Below are positions 17,674 through 23,919 of a stretch of 28,394 bases of DNA, piece after piece. Each line of letters opens with the position of its first letter. Positions within the stretch are counted from its first letter, which is position 1. The notes beneath the pieces are model-generated. The model saw only the letters and a list, made by a program, of their open reading frames with translations. It ran no database searches and was not told where the DNA came from. The position numbers and the translations under genes are program-made. The DNA is from DATGMS01 sp040905145 (GTDB taxonomy: Bacteria; Bacteroidota; Bacteroidia; Cytophagales; Cyclobacteriaceae), in assembly GCA_040905145.1 (NCBI GenBank), contig JBBDSC010000154.1, positions 1 to 28,394 on the forward strand. Reading direction: 5' to 3'.

Positions 17674-17790
17674 ATGTCAAAGGAAAAAAGCATTAAAAAG
17701 GAAAACAACAAAAAGGAACCTGCTAAGAATCTTAAAGAAAAAAGGGCTGAAAAAAAAGCAAAACAGGCGGATAAGAAAAAGAATGAATGA
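17674..17790 (+). CDS. 38-aa Lys-rich small protein
   Basis: ATG 17674 to TGA 17788-17790 encodes MSKEKSIKKENNKKEPAKNL followed by KEKRAEKKAKQADKKKNE. Nearly half the residues are Lys, and there is no hydrophobic segment. Similar MSKEKxxKKE...KxLKEKRAEKK peptides occur in Bacteroidota as far as I recall. An exact -7 box lies 45 bases upstream and a hairpin terminator follows at 17852-17891, so this looks like a complete single-gene unit. The charge suggests binding of nucleic acid or ribosomes; function is unknown. Confidence 0.65.
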   Translation: MSKEKSIKKENNKKEPAKNLKEKRAEKKAKQADKKKNE

Positions 17791-17851
17791 TAAAGCTAAT
17801 GGGATTATCAGTAGATTTATCCAGCTGTATTGATTTCAAGCTTTAGACTAT

Positions 17852-17891
17852 AAAATGGCTACAACGAATATTTCGTTAATGTAGCCATTTT
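17852..17891 (+). terminator. Hairpin terminator
   Basis: AAAATGGCTACA (17852-17863) pairs with TGTAGCCATTTT (17880-17891). An inner ACGAA/TTCGT stem extends it. It lies 60 bases after the Lys-rich small gene. Confidence 0.65.
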
Positions 17892-18056
17892 CATTAATCT
17901 TTCCCCCCTAAAGCCATGGCGATAAGATATCTTAGTAAATTCCGTATTACTGACTTTCAACCTTTTTCCTCAGTATTTTATAGATGAAAGATAACAAATA
18001 TGTATCTTTCAAATTAAATTGAAAATTAACATATATGAAATGCCCCATGCACTACC

Positions 18057-18075
18057 GTTCACCCAAAGTGTGAAC
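18057..18075. promoter_or_regulatory. Operator-like dyad GTTCAC-N7-GTGAAC
   Basis: GTTCAC (18057-18062) and GTGAAC (18070-18075) form a perfect dyad 47 bases before the NIPSNAP start codon. This could bind a dimeric regulator. No regulator gene is adjacent. Confidence 0.35.
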
Positions 18076-18122
18076 AAGGTCAAGGGTATCTTATTTAACA
18101 ATTAAAAACAAAATATTTACAG

Positions 18123-18911
18123 ATGAAATTAAAAAAAATATTACCTCTCATTTTTACCGTATCATGTTTTATTATAGGTTCAAGTGTGTATGGCCAAAGT
18201 CCCAAAAGGGATATTTATGAATTGAGAATCTATCATATAGAAAATTCTACCCAGGAAAAGCGAATAGACGACTACCTGGAAAATGCCTTCTTGCCTGCCC
18301 TTCACAATTCCGGAATAAATAAAGTTGGGGTGTTTAAACCAGTGATATCGGATGAGGAAGAAGCCGGACAAAAAATTTATGTCTTTATCCCTTATGAATC
18401 GATGCAGCAATATTTGGACCTGCCCGAAAAGTTGGAAAATGATCAAAAATATATGATGGCAGGCAAAGACTATATTGATGCCGCCCATAATGATCCAACT
18501 TACGAGCGGATGGAGACCATATTAATGAAAGCTTTTACCGGGATGCCGCAGTTTAAAGAATCAAAACTCAAAGGACCCAAAAAAGACAGGGTTTATGAGC
18601 TAAGAAGCTACGAAAGTGCCACTGAAAAACAACACCGGAATAAAGTGAAGATGTTTAATGAGGGAGAAATTGATATTTTCAACAAACTGGATTTTAACGC
18701 AGTGTTTTATGGAGAAGTTATCGCTGGAGCCAATATGCCAAACTTGATGTATATGACAACCTTTTCGGATATGGCCTCCGAAAAAGAACATTGGGAAGCT
18801 TTTGGAACCGACCCGGACTGGGAAAAAATGAAAGTAATGGAGGAATACCAAAATAACGTTTCACGGAATGACACCAAACTGTTGTATCCAGCAGAATACT
18901 CAGACATCTAA
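18123..18911 (+). CDS. Secreted NIPSNAP-family protein
   Basis: The 262-aa protein begins with a signal peptide (KKILPLIFTVSCFIIGSSVY, cleavage near YGQ). Two ferredoxin-like NIPSNAP repeats follow: YELRIYHIENSTQEKRIDDY (~residues 31-130) and YELRSYESATEKQHRNKVKM (~159-260). The second contains AVFYGEVIAGANMPNLMYMT and a WEAFGTDPDWEKM end. NIPSNAP proteins fold as dimeric alpha-beta barrels, and no catalytic role is established. Exported tandem forms are common in Bacteroidota. The gene is preceded by a dyad and followed by repeat-like sequence before the convergent gene at 18992. Confidence 0.9.
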   Translation: MKLKKILPLIFTVSCFIIGSSVYGQSPKRDIYELRIYHIENSTQEKRIDDYLENAFLPALHNSGINKVGVFKPVISDEEEAGQKIYVFIPYESMQQYLDLPEKLENDQKYMMAGKDYIDAAHNDPTYERMETILMKAFTGMPQFKESKLKGPKKDRVYELRSYESATEKQHRNKVKMFNEGEIDIFNKLDFNAVFYGEVIAGANMPNLMYMTTFSDMASEKEHWEAFGTDPDWEKMKVMEEYQNNVSRNDTKLLYPAEYSDI

Positions 18912-18937
18912 TTAAAGACGATAGATTCAAGACGTAA

Positions 18938-19006
18938 AGATTGGTTATGTAATCAGTAACCGGTATCCAGGAACAGGTCACCGAACACCGACTACCGATA
19001 ACCATT
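18938..19006. repeat. Repeat-like stretch of GGTTATC/ACCGATAACC units
   Basis: GGTTATGTAATCAGTAACCGGTATCC and, further on, ACCGACTACCGATAACC form a degenerate inverted series of GTTACYGRTTAC-like units. The 14-mer at 18993-19006 (reverse complement AATGGTTATCGGTA) is identical to 28321-28334. The stretch overlaps the last five codons and stop of the 18992-19630 gene. Confidence 0.55.
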
Positions 19007-19630
19007 TCTTACGTCTTCTTTTTTATAATTGTCGTCATTCTTGGCTGGTGGATTGATCATGATATGAGCCCTATGGGTCCCGGGATCCATTATCCAGGGC
19101 ATCCCCGGAGCTTCGGGGCTTAAAGGCAGTCCAGTGTTTTCCTCCGTAGCATATGGGATATAAACCACATACCTAAAGTTCCCATTTACCACCTCACCTG
19201 TTTCCGGGTTGAACGCCTCCTCATCTTTGGTGAAAAACACAAACAAAGTAGTGCCGTCTTTGGGCATTTTCAGCTGGTCACTTTTTACTTCCTCCTCTCT
19301 TAGATCAAATATTTCCTGAAAAGACTTCCCTTCACTTTTGAGTATTCTACCCCGTTCCATAAAGGGCTCCAAATCTTTGGGATAACAAGAAACGCTAAAG
19401 CCAGGACTGTTTGGATCATCTGCAAGACAAATCATATTGTTCGTGCCTTCACGGAGAACGACAAACTCCCCTGCTTTGTTTAAACCATACACCATGGCGC
19501 CATCCCTAGTTCCTTCAGGCGCTGCCAAAAGGGCTGACTTTATCTGTACTTCTTTAGAAGGAATTTCAACCTGTGCCTCTACTGCGTGAAACAAGCAGAT
19601 CATTAAGATAATAAAAAGGTTTTTCTTCAT
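18992..19630 (-). CDS. Secreted protein of unknown function (212 aa)
   Basis: A signal peptide (KKNLFIILMICLFHAVEAQ) is followed by a globular domain with EIPSKEVQIKSALLAAPEGT, MVYGLNKAGEFVVLREGTNN, MICLADDPNSPGFSVSCYP, FVFFTKDEEAF, and a strongly patterned end APGMPWIMDPGTHRAHIMI. I recall similar conserved hypothetical proteins but no function. Two Cys remain in the mature part, and His residues in THRAHIMI might bind metal, which is speculation. The last codons (VRNGYR-stop) lie inside a repeat-like element, so the native C-terminus may have been altered. It is convergent with the NIPSNAP gene. Confidence 0.85.
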   Translation of the reverse strand: MKKNLFIILMICLFHAVEAQVEIPSKEVQIKSALLAAPEGTRDGAMVYGLNKAGEFVVLREGTNNMICLADDPNSPGFSVSCYPKDLEPFMERGRILKSEGKSFQEIFDLREEEVKSDQLKMPKDGTTLFVFFTKDEEAFNPETGEVVNGNFRYVVYIPYATEENTGLPLSPEAPGMPWIMDPGTHRAHIMINPPAKNDDNYKKEDVRNGYR

Positions 19631-19782
19631 GACAATAATTATTTAAAGTTCACCGGGGACATTTTTCAGGGAAAGAAGTTCTTTCAGGTTGGACTAATGT
19701 TTCTTTGGCCTATAATTTACAATTCTCCTCCCATATATCCATTAAATCACCCCCTGATTTTCAGACTAAAAAAGAAGATAAT

Positions 19783-19815
19783 AAAAAAGCAGCCCTTGAA
19801 AGACTGCTTTTTTTT
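19783..19815. terminator. Bidirectional terminator hairpin
   Basis: AAAAAAGCAG (19783-19792) pairs with CTGCTTTTTT (from 19804), with T runs on both strands. It lies 20 bases beyond the stop of the minus-strand Hsp20 remnant and closes the cbpA cluster. Confidence 0.8.
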
Positions 19816-19834
19816 ATTCAATTGATCCATATTG

Positions 19835-20044
19835 CTATTTAATAGAGATCGTTTTTATTGGCTTTTTCTTAGCCTCTTCTTTTTTCGGGATCATAAGAGA
19901 TAGAACTCCATCATTAACCCGTGGTACTAATCCATTTCCTTCTGTCCTGGACCAATCGAATAGGTCTCTAGTAAACAACTCATCCAATAAAGATGTTGAT
20001 CTTCTTTCTGAAAAATTGTCAGAAAATGACAGATTGCCTTTCAC
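19835..20044 (-). pseudogene. Small heat-shock protein (Hsp20) lacking alpha-crystallin core
   Basis: This 69-codon frame starts at GTG 20044, 3 bases after the cbpA stop. Its first ~45 residues (SLLDELFTRDLFDWSRTEGN, then GLVPRVN) are a typical Bacteroidota Hsp20 N-terminus. The next residue jumps to DGVLSLMIPKKEEAKKKPIK plus TISIK, the usual Hsp20 C-terminus (DGxLxLxIPKKEEAK). The ~75-residue alpha-crystallin domain between VPxVN and DGVL is gone, in frame. Intact proteins of this type are about 140-150 aa. The remnant cannot fold as a normal sHSP chaperone. Its end-to-end reading frame is otherwise clean, so the deletion is recent or an assembly artefact. Confidence 0.82.
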
Positions 20045-20047
20045 GTA

Positions 20048-20980
20048 TTATTCATTTTTTAGCTTTTTTAAAATCTCTTTTTGATCAGAAGAAAGTGATT
20101 CGGGGATTTTGATCAAGAGCTTAACATATAAGTCCCCAAATTGTCCAGGCTTATTGTACACAGGCATACCTTTTCCCTTTAATCTTACCTTTTTTCCATT
20201 TTGAGTACATTCATTGATCTTGATATTCAACTTTCCTGATAAGGTATTTACCTCTTGTTTACCTCCCAGCAATGCAGTAAATACATCCAAGGGCTGCTCA
20301 ATATATAGATCATTCCCTTTTCTTTCATAGTTCGGGTCAGGCAATACATTCACGGATAGGTAAAGATCTCCAGGCCTGCCATTTCGTCCTTTTGCCCCTT
20401 TTCCTTTTATTTTCAACCTTAAACCCTCATAAGCCCCAGGTTTAATTCTTACCTTTATTTTCTCCCCTCCAAGATCGATGATCCTTTCTGTTCCATGATA
20501 AGCCTCCTGAAGGTCAATAGGTATATTCCCTGCAAGGTCAGCACCTGGTGAAGACTCGTTACCGGACATGAATTCCTGGTTAAATCCCCCGCTGTTTCTT
20601 CCTCCCATACTGCCAAAAAAAGATTCGAAAAATTCTGAAAAGCCACCGGCATCTCCAAATAGATCTTCCGGACTTCCCTGAAAATCTCTATGATATTCTC
20701 TTCTGCCCCTTCGTGACCCAGAAGCTCTTGAATAACCCGCTCCTCCATTTTCGTATTGCTTCCAATTGGATCCCAATTCATCATACTTCCTCCTTTTCTC
20801 CGGATCACTTAGCACTTCATTTGCTTCAGATATCTCCTTAAACCTCTCTTCTGCTGCCTTATCATCAGGATTTTTATCCGGGTGATATTTTAAGGCCTGC
20901 TTTCTATAGGCTTTTTTTATTTCATCTTGAGTTGCGGTTTTGTTTACCCCCAATACGGAATAATAATCTTTGAAGTCCAT
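20048..20980 (-). CDS. cbpA: CbpA-like DnaJ co-chaperone
   Basis: From ATG 20980 the product is 310 aa. The N-terminal J domain (residues 4-68) carries YHPDKN with the HPD motif that activates DnaK, plus a Gly/Ser/Arg-rich linker including GGFSEFFESFFGSMGGRN. The C-terminal substrate-binding domain (LAGNIPIDLQEAYHGTERII, then VRIKPGAYEGLRLKIKGKG) follows directly, with no CxxCxGxG zinc fingers. That arrangement is CbpA-type rather than full DnaJ. The frame extends upstream through the assembly gap, but those residues come from the duplicated contig end and are not protein. The gene lies between two damaged hsp20 genes on the same strand, probably in a heat-shock operon. Confidence 0.93.
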   Translation of the reverse strand: MDFKDYYSVLGVNKTATQDEIKKAYRKQALKYHPDKNPDDKAAEERFKEISEANEVLSDPEKRRKYDELGSNWKQYENGGAGYSRASGSRRGRREYHRDFQGSPEDLFGDAGGFSEFFESFFGSMGGRNSGGFNQEFMSGNESSPGADLAGNIPIDLQEAYHGTERIIDLGGEKIKVRIKPGAYEGLRLKIKGKGAKGRNGRPGDLYLSVNVLPDPNYERKGNDLYIEQPLDVFTALLGGKQEVNTLSGKLNIKINECTQNGKKVRLKGKGMPVYNKPGQFGDLYVKLLIKIPESLSSDQKEILKKLKNE

Positions 20981-21175
20981 AACTTTTTCTGTTATAATCA
21001 AGATAACCTTTACGCCATATNNNNNNNNNNNNNNNNNNNNNNNNNNNNNNNNNNNNNNNNNNNNNNNNNNNNNNNNNNNNNNNNNNNNNNNNNNNNNNNN
21101 NNNNNNNNNNNNNNNNNNNNATCTTTGAAGTCCATAACTTTTTCTGTTATAATCAAGATAACCTTTACGCCATAT
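20966..21175. other. 100-N assembly gap flanked by identical 55-bp copies
   Basis: Bases 21021-21120 are N. The 55 bases before the gap (20966-21020) are identical to the 55 after it (21121-21175). This is the pattern of two contigs sharing a terminal k-mer overlap that a scaffolder failed to merge. The true sequence probably has one copy and no gap. The cbpA start (20980) lies in the left copy. Confidence 0.9.
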
Positions 21176-21311
21176 CCTTTCCATTCCCGGAACCGCCAAT
21201 TCCAGCAAAAATTTATAGGCTCCTTCCTTGATATTCACCTTTGGAAAAGAGGTATGGGTGGAAACAAAGTCCTCCTGTTAATATCATTCCATTAAGCTTA
21301 GGAGGTGCCAT
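21176..21311 (-). pseudogene. Hsp20 N-terminal fragment
   Basis: Minus-strand ATG 21311 opens MAPPKLNGMILTGG. After a one-base frame change near 21260-21275 the readable sequence is DFVSTHTSFPKVNIKEGAYK plus FLLELAVPGME. PxVNIKE...FxLELAxPGM is the hallmark start of an Hsp20 alpha-crystallin domain. Similarity stops at 21176, exactly where the duplicated 55-bp contig end begins, so the rest of the gene is missing, perhaps because of the misassembly. ATG 21311 is 11 bases after the HEAT gene stop, consistent with an operon. It is a different copy from the Hsp20 remnant at 19835-20044, whose corresponding bases differ. Confidence 0.65.
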
Positions 21312-21322
21312 GGCATTCCAAT

Positions 21323-21850
21323 TTATTCACCTTCAAACAAGGATCTTAAATCATTAAAGATAGCCTCTACTTCCCTCTTTTTTAATACAAACCCTTCATC
21401 TTTTTTGGCGTTATTTTGATAGTGGTTCCAATGCTTTTCAGCTTTTTTTATAACTCGGGGTGTGATATCGAATTCAGTATGATCTAGGTATTCCTTGGCC
21501 AAAGTTGAAGCCTTATAATTGCCGAAGAGATAAATTCTTAAAATTTCAACAAAGCTTTCACGTAAATCAAAGGCTTCTAAGGCTTCCACTAGAGCTCCAT
21601 TGTTTTGTTTGTTATTCTTGTCATGGATCACTTCCAACAATGTCGCTAATGCCTTATTGTTTTGCTTCATTTTACCCAGGGCCCTAGCCGCAAGATAGGC
21701 ACTTTCCACATCTTTATTTTTCAAAATGGAAAGAGTCTTCTCCAACGCTTCATCGGTACCTATTTCGCCCAATTGATCCGCATATTTATAAGCTTCATTT
21801 TCCTGTTTGTCTGTCATCCTTTGAATCAAGAAATCAATTTTCTTTTCCAT
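21323..21850 (-). CDS. HEAT-repeat-like helical protein
   Basis: From ATG 21850 the product is 175 aa, all helical, with HEAT-like repeats: AYKYADQLGEIGTDEALEKT, AYLAARALGKMKQNNKALAT and NGALVEALEAFDLRESFVEI. A C-terminal basic helix (KKAEKHWNHYQ...KKREVEAIFNDL) follows. There is no signal peptide. An in-frame GTG at 21874 would add 8 residues, but it overlaps the best promoter box (21874-21881), so ATG 21850 is chosen. HEAT proteins scaffold protein interactions. Its position at the head of a chaperone cluster and divergent from a release-factor homologue hints at a proteostasis role, which is inference. Confidence 0.82.
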   Translation of the reverse strand: MEKKIDFLIQRMTDKQENEAYKYADQLGEIGTDEALEKTLSILKNKDVESAYLAARALGKMKQNNKALATLLEVIHDKNNKQNNGALVEALEAFDLRESFVEILRIYLFGNYKASTLAKEYLDHTEFDITPRVIKKAEKHWNHYQNNAKKDEGFVLKKREVEAIFNDLRSLFEGE

Positions 21851-21873
21851 CTTGTAATTTTCACCTAATTTCA

Positions 21874-21881
21874 CAAATATA
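21874..21881 (-). promoter_or_regulatory. Putative -7 box for HEAT/chaperone cluster
   Basis: On the minus strand TATATTTG matches TAnnTTTG exactly, 23 bases before ATG 21850. It lies in the 57-base divergent gap with the bVLRF1 gene. No clear -33 motif is seen. Confidence 0.4.
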
Positions 21882-21907
21882 CTAAATTTAACATTGCTCG
21901 ATTTCTT

Positions 21908-22615
21908 ATGAAAATAGTTTTAATCACTGAAGCCCAAAGCAAAACATTGCTCCATTTACTTCGGGGCAACCAATTTGAATATAGCTTTATCGAAAAAAAA
22001 AACCAACTGGAAATCTCCAAAGATCAGGCTGCAATTGGATTCAGATTACCCATCAGCATAAATTCACCGGATACATTTTTTAATTATCCAGAAGATAGGG
22101 CCAATTATATATTAATATTGATCCGTTCAGGAACCGCCTCAGTAGGATATTTCGAAAACGGAGAAAATGTGAACCATAAAGTTTTCCGGGCATATATGGT
22201 AAGAAAAAAACAGGGAACAAGTCAAATTAAATACCTAAAGACGAAAGGAAAGTCAAGAGCAGGATCCCGGGTAAGATTAGCAGAAACATTAGAATTTTTT
22301 GAAGAAATTAACCAAAAGTTGAATAGTTATTTTATGGAATATCATGTGGACAGGATTGGGTTCAGTTGTCCGGTTACACTTATTCCTTATTTTTTTGGGT
22401 CCAAGGTCACTACGCCTTTTGAAAAAGATGATATTAGGATCATGAAAGTGCCCAAGCATGTTCAAAATCCAAATTATGAATCTCTAATGGAGACAAACGA
22501 ATTTTTACTGAAAGGGGAATTAAAATATTCGGATGAAGGTAAAGATCTTTTTGAATATTTCATGGACGCTATAATGGGGATTACAAATAAATTCGAAGAG
22601 GATGAGGATTGGTAA
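21908..22615 (+). CDS. bVLRF1-type peptidyl-tRNA hydrolase-like release factor
   Basis: The 235-aa protein matches the Bacteroidota branch of VLRF1 (Vms1/ANKZF1-like release factor) proteins. The diagnostic stretch is VFRAYMVRKKQGTSQIKYLK (KQGTSQ at residues 101-106) followed by KSRAGSRVRLAETLEFFEEI. This parallels the KQGGSQ loop and R-A-G-S-x-(L/R)-R segment of Vms1/ANKZF1, whose Gln (here Gln106) is needed to release chains from peptidyl-tRNA. In eukaryotes the family frees nascent chains from stalled 60S ribosomes. The bacterial role is inferred to be ribosome rescue. It is cytoplasmic, with no zinc finger or ankyrin extension. It is divergent from the HEAT/chaperone cluster and followed by a strong terminator. 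Confidence 0.82.
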   Translation: MKIVLITEAQSKTLLHLLRGNQFEYSFIEKKNQLEISKDQAAIGFRLPISINSPDTFFNYPEDRANYILILIRSGTASVGYFENGENVNHKVFRAYMVRKKQGTSQIKYLKTKGKSRAGSRVRLAETLEFFEEINQKLNSYFMEYHVDRIGFSCPVTLIPYFFGSKVTTPFEKDDIRIMKVPKHVQNPNYESLMETNEFLLKGELKYSDEGKDLFEYFMDAIMGITNKFEEDEDW

Positions 22616-22650
22616 GGGCATCCAATCAGCTACAATTTCTTAAAAAAATA

Positions 22651-22695
22651 AAAAGGCCGTTTGACTCCTTTTATTGATCAAACGGCCTTTTTTTT
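22651..22695. terminator. Bidirectional terminator
   Basis: AAAAGGCCGTTTGA (22651-22664) pairs perfectly with TCAAACGGCCTTTT (from 22678), with a T run on each strand. It separates the convergent bVLRF1 and TPR genes. Confidence 0.92.
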
Positions 22696-23908
22696 AAAGC
22701 TCTTGGTCCATCCAATTCGGTCCAATTAATTCTTGAAGCTTTTTGTCATATTCTTGAGCTTTCGCTTCATCTTTAAGCCTGGTATGCACTTGATACAAAA
22801 TTTGCATAATTTCAGTATTCTCAGGCTGCAATTCAGATGCCTTAGTGAAATAAGGTAATGCCTCAACATATAAGCTATCTGCTTCTTCTAACATGGATTC
22901 TGACTTGGCTTCCCATTCTTCATCATTTAAATTGTTTACTTCGTTGATGATTTCCCTGGCCTTGTCCAAATAAATTGCTCCAGCATAATAATTGCCTTCA
23001 AAAAATTCCGCGTCCGCTTCAACGGTTTTCCTATATTCCTCAAGTGCCCCTTCCAAATCACCGGATTGCTCCTTCAAATAACCATACCTTAGTCGGATTG
23101 CTGTATTATCGGGATCATCCTCTAATGCTGATTCTATTGAGGCCATTGCTTCATCCAGTTTTTCCAGTTGCAGCAAAAGTTGGATTTCAAATTCTGCCAG
23201 TCCTTTATCTTCAGGATAGATTTCCCTCGCCTCCTGTACCAATCGATAGGCCTCTTCCTGATCATCTTCTTCAGCACTTGCTATTTGAATGAGAAAATAA
23301 TAGGCATTTAACTTATTATAGTCCTCATTTTCAAGAAGAATATGAAAATATTTCTTTGCTTCCTCAAAATTCTCACTCGCATTGCCTGTATAGCCAGCAT
23401 TGAACACCAAGGCGGTATCAGCCGGATCAATATCTGCAGCTAAGGAGAAAAAGCCAAAGGCCAAGTCCATCTCATCCGCTTCATATTTTTTCAAGGCTTT
23501 TTCAAATGAAGTGTTTTTTAGTTTTAGAACACCTTCTCCTTGTAAATTCTCCGGAAGATCTGGCAGGAATTCCTTGTAAACCTCTCTGCCGACTTTGCTT
23601 GAAGAATCGTTATCTTCCATTTCCATAGTTTCTTGGAAAGTGGACAGCGCAGTTCTTCCAAGTTTTACCGTTTCTTGGGTATCAGAGGAATCTGCTTCAA
23701 ACAATCTAGTTTCAATCTTACCTTTTAACAGATAAGTTTCCGGATCCTCCCCAGTTTGCGGATCCTCAAGAGCCTTTTGAATATCAGTGTAGGCTTCTTC
23801 AATATTACCTCTTTTCAAATTTCTTTCAGCAGACCGAACTACCTTTTTTTGGCTAAATGCTACAGTAGCGATTCCAACCAAAGCTAACGATAAAATTAAC
23901 TTTCTCAT
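22694..23908 (-). CDS. Exported TPR-repeat protein downstream of gyrA
   Basis: The 404-aa protein has a signal peptide (RKLILSLALVGIATVAFSQ) followed by tetratricopeptide-like helical repeats along its whole length, for example NLKRGNIEEAYTDIQKALED, DEAMASIESALEDDPDNTAI, GDLEGALEEYRKTVEADAEF and ALPYFTKASELQPENTEIMQ. It is very acidic and probably periplasmic. TPRs mediate protein-protein contacts; the partner is unknown. It starts 11 bases after the gyrA stop, so it is probably co-transcribed with gyrase. That arrangement is, to my knowledge, seen in other Bacteroidota, without an obvious functional link. Confidence 0.9.
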   Translation of the reverse strand: MRKLILSLALVGIATVAFSQKKVVRSAERNLKRGNIEEAYTDIQKALEDPQTGEDPETYLLKGKIETRLFEADSSDTQETVKLGRTALSTFQETMEMEDNDSSSKVGREVYKEFLPDLPENLQGEGVLKLKNTSFEKALKKYEADEMDLAFGFFSLAADIDPADTALVFNAGYTGNASENFEEAKKYFHILLENEDYNKLNAYYFLIQIASAEEDDQEEAYRLVQEAREIYPEDKGLAEFEIQLLLQLEKLDEAMASIESALEDDPDNTAIRLRYGYLKEQSGDLEGALEEYRKTVEADAEFFEGNYYAGAIYLDKAREIINEVNNLNDEEWEAKSESMLEEADSLYVEALPYFTKASELQPENTEIMQILYQVHTRLKDEAKAQEYDKKLQELIGPNWMDQEL

Positions 23909-23919
23909 TTGTTGTTGTT

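Larger units (their letters stand above)
17791..18122. other. Intergenic region ahead of NIPSNAP gene
   Basis: No gene is seen. It contains the terminator at 17852-17891, an inverted repeat GAAAGATA...TATCTTTC (17986-17993/18003-18010) whose right arm resembles a -7 box (TATCTTTC), and an operator-like dyad at 18057-18075. Confidence 0.45.

Noticed and set aside
20981..21238. cbpA extension through the N gap
   Set aside because: The residues come from a duplicated contig end and an Hsp20 fragment in another frame; the J domain starts normally at 20980.
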